Origin: Dryomyza anilis
Lineage: Eukaryota; Arthropoda; Insecta; Diptera; Dryomyzidae
Reading direction: 5' to 3'
Assembly (NCBI GenBank): GCA_951804985.1
Contig: OX638132.1
Coordinates: forward strand, 92,198,696 to 92,262,695
Length of the DNA: 64,000 nucleotides
Each line of letters begins with the position of its first letter. Within the stretch, counting starts at the first letter, position 1. Made by a program: the position numbers and the translations under genes. The notes beneath the pieces were generated by a model that made no database searches, had not been told where the DNA came from, and saw nothing but the letters and a program-made list of their open reading frames with translations. Positions 61,001 to 62,897 of the stretch are shown piece after piece.

Positions 61001-62897
61001 ACAACGTTTTACAAAAGAATATACAAGTGCTAAGCGGACGTAGATTTGTAATACTCGGCGACAAGGAAGTCGACTACGATGTAAACTTCCGCTTATATTT
61101 AACCACAAAATTCTCCAATCCAAAGTTTGATCCAGCCGTATATGCTAAATCTATGGTCATTAACTATACCGTAACCCAATCGGGTCTCGAAGATCAACTG
61201 CTCAGTGTAGTGGTGCGTGCGGAAAGACCCGATCTGGAGCAACAACGCGAAATGCTTATCACACAGACGAGTGAGAATAAACAGCTGCTCTCTCAGCTCG
61301 AAGATTCGCTGCTTCGCGAATTGGCCACCTCAACGGGCAATATGTTGGACAACGTGGAGTTAATCGAAACATTGGAAAACACAAAAACCAAGGCATCCGC
61401 TGTTACCGAACAACTGAAACTGTCTGCCGAAACGGGAAAAGACATTGAAAAGTTACGAGATGGTTATCGACCGGTAGCAAAACGAGGTGCTGTACTCTTT
61501 TTCGCATTATCCGATATGTCCACGGTCAATAGCATGTATCAGTATGCGCTCGCAGCATATCTCGATGTGTTTTCATTCTCCCTGCGAAAATCTGTGCCGG
61601 ATACGGTGCTCTCGAAACGTCTGAACAACATAATTAAAACATTGACTGAGAATGTCTACTGCTACGGTTGTACCGGCATTTTCGAGAAGCACAAGTTGCT
61701 CTTCTCATTTCAGATTGCCACTAACCTGGCGAAGAGCGAAGGTTTTCTGTCACAACCCGAGTTGGACTTTTTCATAAAGGGTTCCGTAACATTAGCAAAG
61801 AGTGAACGTGGCAGCCCGGCCAAATGGTTACAAGAGAAAAATTGGGATGATATACTGAAACTTGCAGCTGATTTCAGTGAAACTTTTGGAGATCTGCCGG
61901 ATCATATAGCTAGACATGTGGCTGAATGGAAAGACGTATGTACTACTATTTTCTTGCAATAATAATAATAGTTAGGCGCAACAGTCCTATATAGAACTTC
62001 GGCAGAGCTCTCTCACCATTTGAGTTGTGTTTGTTATATTTGTACTCAAATTGGTGGGACCTACAGTTTAATGCCGAATCCGAACGGCGAATGAGAGTTT
62101 TTTGTTTTACTCTCGTAGGTTTGCCATTTACTTCCGAGAGGTAACGTCGCATAGAAAAATGTTTTCTATGAAAAAGATGTTGGCAGTGGCTGGGGATCGA
62201 ACCGGGGACCTTTCGGCTCGAAGTCAAAAGCGACTTTCGCTCGTAGTTCAACGCACAAATCAGATGAACTACCGCCGCTACTACTTTATTGTACCCTACA
62301 CTAAAAGTGAAGTGTTTGTAACACCCAGTAGGAGGCAATCTGGATCAACTGTCTGTAAGTTTTTCTGTTGAAATCAAGATTACAGAAAAACCAGCAGAGC
62401 TTGATCAATAAAACAGTATTTAAATTGGGCGTCGTCAATTAGTTGCGACCTGTAATCCACCCACTTTAGAAAATACACCTCATATAGCACTAAAACCCAC
62501 CAGAGATGGCTATTTAAGTTTGCAGTTACTTGCAGGATTCGTTAACCCAGCCGTCTTTTACTTAATTAATTATAATTGATTAATAATTATTAAAGCTATC
62601 ATCGCCTACTATTGGAAAATCCGTTCTCAAAATTTCTCATGTGAACTCACCTTTCTTACTCTTTGCAATAATATTAGACGGAAAATTTGTTCTTGTATAT
62701 TTTAAGTTAAACCGTCTCGAAAATATTTCTTATTAAATTTTACAAATTTCTTATTCTCGGTAATTGACATCGTAATGCATCATCACATACTTCAACTGTC
62801 GAATGTTTTGAACCGACGAATTTAGTGGTTCGATTTGGAGGATCCGGAAGAAGTAGCATGTCCTGGTGATTTCAATATAAAATGCAACTCATTCCAG
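2847..62897 (+). CDS. Dhc98D: Axonemal dynein heavy chain, DNAH10-like, partial (39 exons)
   Basis: Force-generating ATPase of an axonemal inner dynein arm; it walks on doublet microtubules in sperm flagella or sensory cilia. The chain of 39 exons keeps frame throughout (9031 coding bases, about 3010 residues), with GT-AG junctions except one GC donor. In order it shows the end of the stem, the linker, AAA1 P-loop (GPAGTGKTE, 30955-30981), AAA2 P-loop (GPTGGGKT, 39545-39568), AAA3 P-loop (GEAGTSKT, 49400-49423), AAA4 P-loop (GVGGSGKKS, 58584-58610), the stalk coiled coils, AAA5 and the start of AAA6. Full-length members are about 4400-4700 residues, so the N-terminal tail and the C-terminal part are outside the window. 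Assignment to DNAH10 (Drosophila Dhc98D) is by recalled similarity of the AAA2-AAA5 segments; dynein heavy chain identity is certain, the subclass likely. The gene uses more G/C than its introns and shows no frame breaks, so it looks functional. Confidence 0.9.
3079..3187 (+). CDS. Dynein exon 2 (stem)
   Basis: Acceptor gtgcag/C completes an Arg codon split over a 70-bp intron. Encodes [11 protein letters not shown] and ends FFEDVLK before donor AAA/gtaagt (phase 0). Confidence 0.88.
3249..3331 (+). CDS. Dynein exon 3 (stem)
   Basis: Follows a 61-bp intron. Begins [14 protein letters not shown] and ends at a split Lys codon, AA/gtatgt. The ATG at the acceptor is an internal Met, not a start. 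Confidence 0.87.
3332..3697 (+). other. Dynein intron, 366 bp
   Basis: Nothing recognised besides the poly-A/T run near 3450 and the long pyrimidine-rich tract before the acceptor. Confidence 0.8.
3698..3989 (+). CDS. Dynein exon 4 (stem)
   Basis: A long pyrimidine tract (about 3640-3695) precedes acceptor atttcag/A, which completes the Lys codon. Encodes [12 protein letters not shown] through MREEIK, then donor AAG/gtttgt. The upstream open frame continuing into this exon is intron sequence. Confidence 0.87.
4240..4495 (+). repeat. Interspersed repeat, partial copy
   Basis: Similar to 33860-34115: shared cttgggaaattttgaagtag, ctaagccgactataaatat, ggttaccatt and accagggt-tacgaat, ending in the same taccgaatttc. 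Family not identified. Confidence 0.7.
4532..5592. mobile_element. TIR element with CGGTTTCGGTTT subterminal repeats
   Basis: Perfect 14-bp inverted ends CAAGGATTGAAACC. Both ends carry degenerate copies of a cggtttcg motif. The terminal CAAGG fits the hAT consensus. The flanking octamers atttaaac and atttgcat agree at only 5 of 8 bases, so target duplication is unproven. No transposase is seen. Confidence 0.65.
5809..6027 (+). pseudogene. Dead LINE reverse-transcriptase fragment
   Basis: The frame contains [10 protein letters not shown] (5851-5880) and [15 protein letters not shown], matching the reverse-transcriptase block before the catalytic YADD of insect non-LTR elements. The catalytic site reads PDN rather than ADD and a stop follows, so it is inactive. 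Similarity before 5809 is not traceable by eye. Confidence 0.7.
6056..6560. repeat. Tandem duplication, about 282-bp period
   Basis: Two diverged units: gtatatttcggagtcagctg at 6092 recurs as gtatatttcgaagtcagctg at 6374. Both continue through tatgacctgattcgaccgtg and ctacacgggcatcaaaccaa. May be the 3' part of the adjacent LINE relic; that is not shown. Confidence 0.8.
6787..6945 (+). CDS. Dynein exon 5 (stem)
   Basis: 53 codons in phase 0, from [13 protein letters not shown] to LSEHNIM, between acceptor ttttag/CAA and donor ATG/gtaagt. It has no upstream ATG in frame; I found it by reading splice sites between flanking exons. Confidence 0.83.
8345..8700. repeat. TCTA/TCTT microsatellite, interrupted
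   Basis: Runs of tctttctatctat on both sides of the MITE at 8399-8660, so the MITE probably inserted into a pre-existing microsatellite. Confidence 0.75.
8399..8660. mobile_element. MITE with 31-bp TIRs, copy 1
   Basis: Ends atatcgtcattgtagaac and its inverse gttctacaacgacgatat; about 29 of 31 TIR bases match. It sits inside a TCTT/TCTA microsatellite (8360-8398 and 8661-8700). Second copy at 40584-40838. Confidence 0.8.
10045..10290. mobile_element. TA-type MITE, copy in intron
   Basis: Matches 44406-44625 along its length (ttactattaaaa, aataggat, tactattaaatcaataactgtcc, ttttaatgggat). Its ends have decayed to gcagaaaaaac and ttctgagtgtg. Confidence 0.7.
10455..10645. repeat. ATTGATTAATCA repeats
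   Basis: At least twelve copies of gattaatc/gattaat in both orientations, forming many small palindromes. No known element assigned. Confidence 0.7.
11854..12006 (+). CDS. Dynein exon 6 (stem to linker)
   Basis: 51 codons in phase 0, beginning [14 protein letters not shown] and ending ISSFWGE, between gctgcag/TTT and GAG/gtaagt. Lies after a 4.9-kb repeat-filled intron. Confidence 0.83.
12740..13991 (+). mobile_element. ACACAG-family MITE, copy 1
   Basis: Left part is the A-type arm (agtgactaacgccatt...gttatgaatgc, gaagaatacgtttcatca) lacking its outer end. The core is poly-A/T with TTCGAAAAAA units (13140-13760). The right part is the B-type arm (gaatctggtagttggtga) ending ttttttctgtgt. 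Frames with many Lys or Phe in the core are artefacts. Confidence 0.75.
15556..15704. mobile_element. Small hairpin MITE
   Basis: Arms of about 40 bp: cttacccttattttgtaaat with cgaaaagtgact, against cgaatcacttttcg with acaaaataatggggtagg. The element can fold into a near-complete hairpin with a central loop of about 60 bp. Confidence 0.7.
15785..16170. repeat. Tandem duplication, about 190-bp unit
   Basis: Both units share tgccttcaatt, tctgatca/actgatca, cgatct-aactcttatc and ctaatctta-ttca-tcgat, at clearly lower than perfect identity. Confidence 0.65.
16462..16594 (+). CDS. Dynein exon 7 (linker start)
   Basis: Starts [13 protein letters not shown] after acceptor attacag and ends DRRIEL plus one base before gtaagt. 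The FDENGP segment resembles the region just before the DHC_N2 linker in this subclass. Confidence 0.87.
16740..16825 (+). CDS. Dynein exon 8 (linker)
   Basis: Phase-1 junction joins G to CA to make Ala. Encodes [13 protein letters not shown] and ends YEGMQL before donor TTG/gtaagt. Confidence 0.88.
16950..17084 (+). CDS. Dynein exon 9 (linker)
   Basis: 45 codons in phase 0, [15 protein letters not shown] to FRKLSKA. The W...LW...LDPQVL pattern is typical of the dynein linker (DHC_N2). Confidence 0.88.
17125..17205. repeat. GGAT/GGTC microsatellite
   Basis: Imperfect ggatggatggctggatggat, passing into ggtcggtcggcc. Confidence 0.85.
20208..20756 (+). mobile_element. Helitron-like insert with divergent interior
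   Basis: Ends cacgagtcgcgcacgggtccagctag, the same hairpin-CTAG 3' terminus as the other Helitrons, at 20730-20756. It starts with a TA run (20210-20257) and is filled with AAAATCAAAAGCAAAAACAC-type repeats (20285-20650). The 5' limit is uncertain, and about 30 bp of the host MITE is missing at this junction. Confidence 0.55.
20210..20257. repeat. (AT)n microsatellite
   Basis: About 24 uninterrupted TA units. Confidence 0.95.
20820..21676 (-). mobile_element. Non-autonomous Helitron, copy 2
   Basis: Minus strand: TCTATATATATAAAACTC start, hairpin-CTAG end, host A/T flanks. Same two minisatellites as copy 1 (about 21010-21140 and 21140-21475). Removing it rejoins the surrounding MITE exactly at one A-T dinucleotide with no duplication, as expected for Helitron insertion. 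Confidence 0.87.
22395..22601 (+). CDS. Dynein exon 10 (linker)
   Basis: 69 codons in phase 0: [14 protein letters not shown], then [15 protein letters not shown], a hallmark DHC_N2 motif. Acceptor gacag/GTG, donor CAG/gtacga. The ATG at 22377 lies in the intron. Confidence 0.92.
22702..22916 (+). CDS. Dynein exon 11 (linker)
   Basis: Encodes [17 protein letters not shown], then a WATMAF segment and [14 protein letters not shown], classic linker sequence. Ends with two bases of a codon (CA/gtaagt). Confidence 0.92.
22917..23608 (+). other. Dynein intron, 0.7 kb
   Basis: AT-rich with recurrent atgtagtaaaat and tacatttg/ctacat words, resembling the intron at 29196-30464. No element boundaries found. 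Confidence 0.7.
23609..23804 (+). CDS. Dynein exon 12 (linker)
   Basis: CA plus A makes Gln, then [28 protein letters not shown] and [12 protein letters not shown]. This is among the best conserved linker stretches. Donor AGA/gtgagt. Confidence 0.93.
24130..24425. repeat. MITE-like dispersed repeat, copy 1
   Basis: Ends acacacagaa and ttccgtgtgt are an imperfect inverted pair. The interior (ctacacacacccaattgttct, gtagtccaaattacaactcttttagttttgac) is the reverse complement of parts of 52030-52340. Confidence 0.65.
24955..25045. repeat. (TTTA)n microsatellite
   Basis: About twenty TTTA units, degrading at both ends. Confidence 0.95.
25440..25673 (+). CDS. Dynein exon 13 (linker)
   Basis: 78 codons in phase 0. 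[19 protein letters not shown] and [15 protein letters not shown] are diagnostic of the end of DHC_N2. Acceptor tttcag/ATT, donor AAG/gtatgt. Confidence 0.94.
25674..28881 (+). other. Dynein intron, 3.2 kb
   Basis: More than half is the 19-bp minisatellite (25970-27850). 27850-28881 is unique-looking, with a short (GT)n near 28430 and a 20-base T run near 28716; no gene is seen. Confidence 0.8.
25970..27850. repeat. 19-bp minisatellite array, 1.9 kb
   Basis: About 95-100 copies of the unit TTTGAATTTTGAGTAAAAA. The unit is most regular around 26400-27600 and more diverged at both edges. Variants gtgtaaaaa, gcgtaaaaa and attatgagt recur in runs, suggesting higher-order duplication. Confidence 0.93.
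28882..28990 (+). CDS. Dynein exon 14 (linker end)
   Basis: Begins [16 protein letters not shown] directly after the acceptor; the Met is internal, following IIK of the previous exon. Ends MEFRTF plus one base. The preceding intron holds the 19-bp minisatellite. Confidence 0.9.
29075..29195 (+). CDS. Dynein exon 15 (linker to AAA1)
   Basis: One base plus TT makes Ile, then [17 protein letters not shown] and ends LEIS plus two bases of an Arg codon. The RVE-W pattern follows the linker in all dyneins. Confidence 0.9.
29196..30464 (+). other. Dynein intron, 1.3 kb
   Basis: AT-rich with many tacattt/aaatgta words. A short palindrome lies near 29268-29325 (aaaatacatttgta...gcaaatgtattttt). No bounded element or gene is seen. 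Confidence 0.7.
30465..31209 (+). CDS. Dynein exon 16 (AAA1 ATPase core)
   Basis: Largest exon of the 5' half, 745 bp. Begins [12 protein letters not shown], then [11 protein letters not shown] and SQLRFYW. The main catalytic P-loop GPAGTGKTE is at 30955-30981 and the Walker B CFDEFNRI has Asp-Glu at 31111-31116. All key AAA1 residues are intact, so the primary ATPase site should be active. Donor GTG/gtaaga. Confidence 0.97.
31735..32490. repeat. AT-rich dispersed element, continuous copy
   Basis: Shares ordered blocks with 8700-11130 (catgatatccagccaagaa, gtaattggaatatgttc, attcatgaatataattcat). Ends cataaatcttg and tattcataaatcatcagtaa are weakly inverted. Class unknown. Confidence 0.65.
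32741..33531. mobile_element. hAT-like non-autonomous element
   Basis: Inverted ends TAGAGATGG-CGCGT, fitting the hAT terminal consensus, flanked by 8-bp duplications gtttgaac (32733-32740) and gtatgaac (33532-33539) with one mismatch. Subterminal regions are rich in cgtgc/gcacg words. No transposase. Contains the repeat at 33020-33325. Confidence 0.75.
33020..33325. repeat. Nested element with GGAACCG duplication
   Basis: Ends aagggaccgtaaaaa and tttttaagtcccta are inverted. Inside, a unit of about 146 bp (from 33064 and from 33210) occurs twice, each with cggaacccatataatttttt and ggttgaaacc. Confidence 0.65.
33860..34553 (+). repeat. Interspersed repeat ending GGGTATA
   Basis: Contains a cagacagacggacag stretch, gatcaagaatatatatactttt, gcttccttctgggtgttacaaac and ends tgtagggtataaaaat. 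Sequences of this kind are common fly repeats; I cannot name the class. Partial relatives at 4240-4495, 40855-40895 and 62285-62360 (minus). Confidence 0.7.
35021..35209 (+). CDS. Dynein exon 17 (AAA1 C-terminal part)
   Basis: 63 codons in phase 0. Continues [15 protein letters not shown], then the invariant [14 protein letters not shown], and ends SDGFLTAK. Acceptor atttcag, donor AAA/gtatgt. Confidence 0.96.
35496..35729 (+). CDS. Dynein exon 18 (AAA1-AAA2)
   Basis: 78 codons in phase 0: [32 protein letters not shown], and [17 protein letters not shown]. Strong dynein AAA1/AAA2 boundary motifs. Confidence 0.95.
35970..36074 (+). CDS. Dynein exon 19 (AAA2 start)
   Basis: 35 codons in phase 0: [16 protein letters not shown] to GYILLADQ. 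The LFPG motif opens AAA2. Acceptor caacag, donor CAG/gtaagt. Confidence 0.93.
36075..39484 (+). other. Dynein intron, 3.4 kb
   Basis: Contains an ACACAG-family MITE (36579-37161). 37162-39484 is unique-looking AT-rich DNA, with a short TTTC-rich run at 39335-39390; nothing recognised. Confidence 0.75.
36579..37161 (-). mobile_element. ACACAG-family MITE, copy 3
   Basis: Reverse orientation: A/T core with cgaaaaaaaa units, then the A arm (gttcttcaatatgatgaacat, cacatacagttcatca, gcgttagtcattaat, catggtttgaagaacggaat) to a ttttctgtg end. The B end is absent. Confidence 0.78.
39485..39643 (+). CDS. Dynein exon 20 (AAA2 P-loop)
   Basis: 53 codons in phase 0: [15 protein letters not shown], then the nucleotide-binding P-loop GPTGGGKT (39545-39568), ending TLNPK. 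The ETMMTRH sequence is what first suggested DNAH10. Confidence 0.95.
40584..40838. mobile_element. MITE with 31-bp TIRs, copy 2
   Basis: Reverse-orientation relative of 8399-8660: atatcatcgttgtagaacga at the left, ggtaacttttcattctaca at the right, and shared inner words (tttacattttcttatcatttgg, agatttttgtaaatga). Confidence 0.78.
40891..42322. mobile_element. Composite element with CACGGA ends
   Basis: Left end cacggagagaaaaaag is roughly inverted at ttgatttccatccgtg. Inner motifs gatacctaagaa and cttaggtatca recur. An internal duplication of about 60 bp lies at 41014-41120 (ttcagttattaatttcttag). A SINE is inserted at 41534. Boundaries are tentative. Confidence 0.5.
41534..41842 (+). mobile_element. 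tRNA-derived SINE, copy B (most complete)
   Basis: A box tagctcagtgg (41541-41551) and B box ggttcaagcc (41585-41594) at tRNA-like spacing, so polymerase III promoter elements are present. A body of about 220 bp follows, ending gccaaactattattattat. Not a functional tRNA gene: the acceptor stem does not pair and the body continues past the tRNA part. Confidence 0.88.
42457..42613. mobile_element. Small MITE with about 50-bp arms
   Basis: Left taaggctcgtatacacgata pairs with right tatagtgtaaactcggcttt. The arms continue (agtgatagagaaaaaa against ttttttgctctatctct). Central ccgtggaactctatg. Partial copy at 71-140. Confidence 0.75.
43420..43470. repeat. GGTC/GGAC microsatellite
   Basis: ggtcggtcggtcggacagac and variants, just before dynein exon 21. 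Confidence 0.85.
43509..43619 (+). CDS. Dynein exon 21 (AAA2)
   Basis: 37 codons in phase 0: [18 protein letters not shown] to MNRPTERE. Matches the LYG-D--T-EW-DG block after the AAA2 P-loop. Acceptor cacacag, donor GAG/gtaagt. Confidence 0.9.
44406..44625. mobile_element. Tc1/mariner-type MITE with TA target site
   Basis: Perfect inverted ends CACCCAGAAAAAAAT and ATTTTTTTCTGGGTG, flanked by TA on both sides. 220 bp, no coding. Other copies at 10045-10290 and at the left window edge. Confidence 0.83.
44773..45202 (+). mobile_element. ACACAG-family MITE, copy 4 (A half)
   Basis: Starts acacagaaaaaaaatgtaca with a full A arm (gaattccgttcttcaaacc, aatacgtttcatcatatta, gcttgcatatattagtaaaat), then stops where copy 5 begins. 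Confidence 0.75.
45203..46005 (-). mobile_element. ACACAG-family MITE, copy 5 (full length)
   Basis: Reverse orientation: B end (cacaaaaaaaaaatcttcaa, ttcaccaactaccagattca), A/T core, A arm and terminal ttttttttctgtgt. About 0.8 kb, the best reference copy. Opposed to copy 4, giving a large inverted repeat of some 400-bp arms. Confidence 0.78.
46258..47072 (+). mobile_element. Non-autonomous Helitron, copy 3
   Basis: Host A, then TCTATATATATAAAACTC; a TGTCTG run; conserved gttccagcatcacgtctata and gctgaaccgattta; minisatellites (46485-46690 and 46690-46860); hairpin tgcacgagtcgtgca (47045-47059), then ctag at 47069-47072 and host T. All Helitron end signatures are present. Opposite orientation to copies 1 and 2. 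Confidence 0.87.
47605..47711. repeat. Perfect 30-bp inverted repeat
   Basis: Arms 47605-47634 and 47682-47711 (tttgccatttcatgatggaa... and its exact complement) separated by 47 bp. No mismatch in either arm in otherwise diverged intron DNA. Confidence 0.85.
47780..47848. repeat. 38-bp tandem duplication
   Basis: acttttgtagcgtccctatt and acttttgtagcgctcttatt, each followed by (a/g)aaaaaccct. Confidence 0.75.
47929..48072 (+). CDS. Dynein exon 22 (AAA2 Walker B)
   Basis: 48 codons in phase 0: [20 protein letters not shown] and [12 protein letters not shown], the invariant AAA2 Walker B block. Acceptor cccacag, donor GAG/gtgagt. Confidence 0.96.
48073..48383 (+). other. Dynein intron, 311 bp
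   Basis: Nothing recognised except a tctgtgctatgctatgctgtg-like run near 48215-48240. Confidence 0.75.
48384..48524 (+). CDS. Dynein exon 23 (AAA2)
   Basis: 47 codons in phase 0: [18 protein letters not shown], the conserved sensor region of AAA2. Most dyneins have CGMV here; this copy has AGMV. Donor CAG/gttttg. Confidence 0.95.
48603..48842 (+). CDS. Dynein exon 24 (AAA2-AAA3 linker)
   Basis: 80 codons in phase 0: [17 protein letters not shown] to ECGFIQ. This segment is variable among dyneins. It contains [17 protein letters not shown], typical of the helical part after AAA2. Confidence 0.92.
48895..49203 (+). CDS. Dynein exon 25 (AAA3 start)
   Basis: 103 codons in phase 0 after a 52-bp intron: [29 protein letters not shown] and [15 protein letters not shown], the standard run-up to the AAA3 P-loop. 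Donor GAA/gtatgt. Confidence 0.93.
49376..49468 (+). CDS. Dynein exon 26 (AAA3 P-loop)
   Basis: 31 codons in phase 0. IKRPVLLV leads into the regulatory AAA3 P-loop GEAGTSKT (49400-49423). Nucleotide at this site gates the motor in other dyneins. Confidence 0.95.
49576..49736 (+). CDS. Dynein exon 27 (AAA3 Walker B)
   Basis: Encodes [33 protein letters not shown] and the Walker B-type block [12 protein letters not shown]. Ends with two bases of a Glu codon (GA/gtaagt). Confidence 0.95.
50017..50620. mobile_element. MITE-like block with about 38-bp TIRs
   Basis: Left caccagaaatgaaagttacatattct-atggatttgg, right its near-exact complement ending ttttcatttctggtg; about two mismatches. No transposase frame inside. 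Confidence 0.72.
52030..52340. repeat. MITE-like dispersed repeat, copy 2
   Basis: Inverted relative of 24130-24425: gtcaaaactaaaagagttgtag, cgaatttcgaacatttttag and aacaattgggtgtgtgtata. More diverged than a recent copy. Confidence 0.6.
52596..52923 (+). CDS. Dynein exon 28 (AAA3)
   Basis: GA plus A makes Glu, then [35 protein letters not shown] and [18 protein letters not shown]. The GGGR(N)EVDPRF block is conserved in axonemal dyneins. Donor AAG/gtatgt. Confidence 0.95.
52924..54315 (+). other. Dynein intron, 1.4 kb
   Basis: Less AT-rich than other introns, with several open frames on both strands (for example around 53639-53962), but none resembles a known protein and none is bounded by splice signals in phase. 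Nothing else recognised. Confidence 0.65.
54316..54504 (+). CDS. Dynein exon 29 (AAA3 lid)
   Basis: 63 codons in phase 0: [19 protein letters not shown] and [15 protein letters not shown], invariant AAA3 C-terminal motifs. Acceptor ctacag, donor AAT/gtaagt. Confidence 0.95.
54925..55536 (-). mobile_element. ACACAG-family MITE, copy 6
   Basis: Reverse orientation, B end truncated, A/T core (54955-55150), A arm and terminal ttttttttcctgtgt. Directly followed by SINE sequence. Confidence 0.75.
55541..55627 (+). mobile_element. SINE 3' fragment, copy D
   Basis: accactttgaatacaaatat, atggtgagagaagtcggcct and ttctttacaggacta match the 3' half of SINE copy B. The head is missing, replaced by the MITE. 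Confidence 0.75.
56305..56834 (+). mobile_element. Solo LTR of an LTR retrotransposon
   Basis: Begins TGTTACGAAAA and ends TTTTCGTAACA (inverted termini TG...CA), flanked by a 4-bp duplication ATAT (56301-56304 and 56835-56838). Has a TATA box (tatataag, 56576-56583) and an AATAAA polyadenylation signal (56722-56727). No second LTR or internal genes are seen, so it is a recombination scar. Ends and duplication size suggest the Gypsy group. Confidence 0.87.
56352..56450. repeat. Duplication of about 40 bp inside the LTR
   Basis: attcagcgcactaagcaatg recurs as attcagcgcactatgcaatg, each followed by aaagaga-ggaagatca. Confidence 0.85.
57826..57931 (+). CDS. Dynein exon 30 (AAA3-AAA4)
   Basis: [15 protein letters not shown] to SPEALAA plus one base. 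An acidic, less conserved connecting segment. Acceptor ttgtag, donor G/gtaagc. Confidence 0.85.
58206..58393 (+). CDS. Dynein exon 31 (AAA4 start)
   Basis: G plus TA makes Val, then [24 protein letters not shown] and [10 protein letters not shown]. The LFGDF motif opens AAA4. First exon of the compact block. Donor GAA/gtaatt. Confidence 0.92.
58461..58638 (+). CDS. Dynein exon 32 (AAA4 P-loop)
   Basis: [32 protein letters not shown], then P-loop GVGGSGKKS (58584-58610). Most relatives have GKQS; Lys in that position is conservative. Ends with one base before gtaagt. Confidence 0.95.
58694..58824 (+). CDS. Dynein exon 33 (AAA4 Walker B region)
   Basis: G plus AA makes Glu, then [20 protein letters not shown] and [11 protein letters not shown]. 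The usual block is FLFTDSQ; here the Asp is Ala (GCT at 58816-58818). Acceptor ttcaag, donor CAG/gtacac. Confidence 0.92.
58894..59036 (+). CDS. Dynein exon 34 (AAA4)
   Basis: [17 protein letters not shown] and [14 protein letters not shown], standard AAA4 motifs. Ends with two bases of an Arg codon (CG/gtagtt). Confidence 0.94.
59092..59296 (+). CDS. Dynein exon 35 (AAA4)
   Basis: CG plus A makes Arg, then [36 protein letters not shown] and [12 protein letters not shown]. Strongly conserved AAA4 sensor blocks. Donor CTG/gtatta. Confidence 0.95.
59356..59515 (+). CDS. Dynein exon 36 (AAA4 end)
   Basis: [17 protein letters not shown], then [20 protein letters not shown], the invariant stretch before the stalk. 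Ends one base into an Asp codon (G/gtaaat). Confidence 0.95.
59575..60419 (+). CDS. Dynein exon 37 (stalk and microtubule-binding domain)
   Basis: 282 codons including the split Asp. Coiled coil 1 ([19 protein letters not shown], then heptad-rich Glu/Lys/Ala sequence) runs to EIRSFATPP. The microtubule-binding tip follows ([27 protein letters not shown]), then the start of coiled coil 2 ([16 protein letters not shown] to QAERRL). The antisense 204-residue open frame over 59510-60124 is a shadow of this exon. Confidence 0.97.
60475..61935 (+). CDS. Dynein exon 38 (AAA5 and AAA6 start)
   Basis: Longest exon, 487 codons in phase 0. Closes coiled coil 2 ([17 protein letters not shown]), then AAA5 ([67 protein letters not shown]). 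The AAA5-AAA6 connector has [21 protein letters not shown]6 begins with [15 protein letters not shown] and [11 protein letters not shown]5 lacks a P-loop, as in all dyneins. Donor GAC/gtatgt. Confidence 0.97.
61936..62825 (+). other. Dynein intron, 0.9 kb
   Basis: Contains SINE copy C (61959-62278, minus) and a fragment of the GGGTATA repeat (62285-62360, minus). The rest holds nothing recognised. Confidence 0.78.
61959..62278 (-). mobile_element. tRNA-derived SINE, copy C
   Basis: Minus strand: the (att)n tail lies only about 24 bp from the exon 38 donor. The B box appears as ggatcgaacc (62193-62202) and the A box region near 62265. About 20 extra bases interrupt the tRNA part between the boxes. 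Confidence 0.83.
62826..62897 (+). CDS. Dynein exon 39 (AAA6, last in window)
   Basis: 24 codons in phase 0, [16 protein letters not shown] to CNSFQ, matching the segment that precedes the KLL-RC-R block of AAA6. Acceptor tttag/TGG. The donor is the rare GC type (CAG/gcaagt). The next exon was not found before the window end. Confidence 0.85.
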
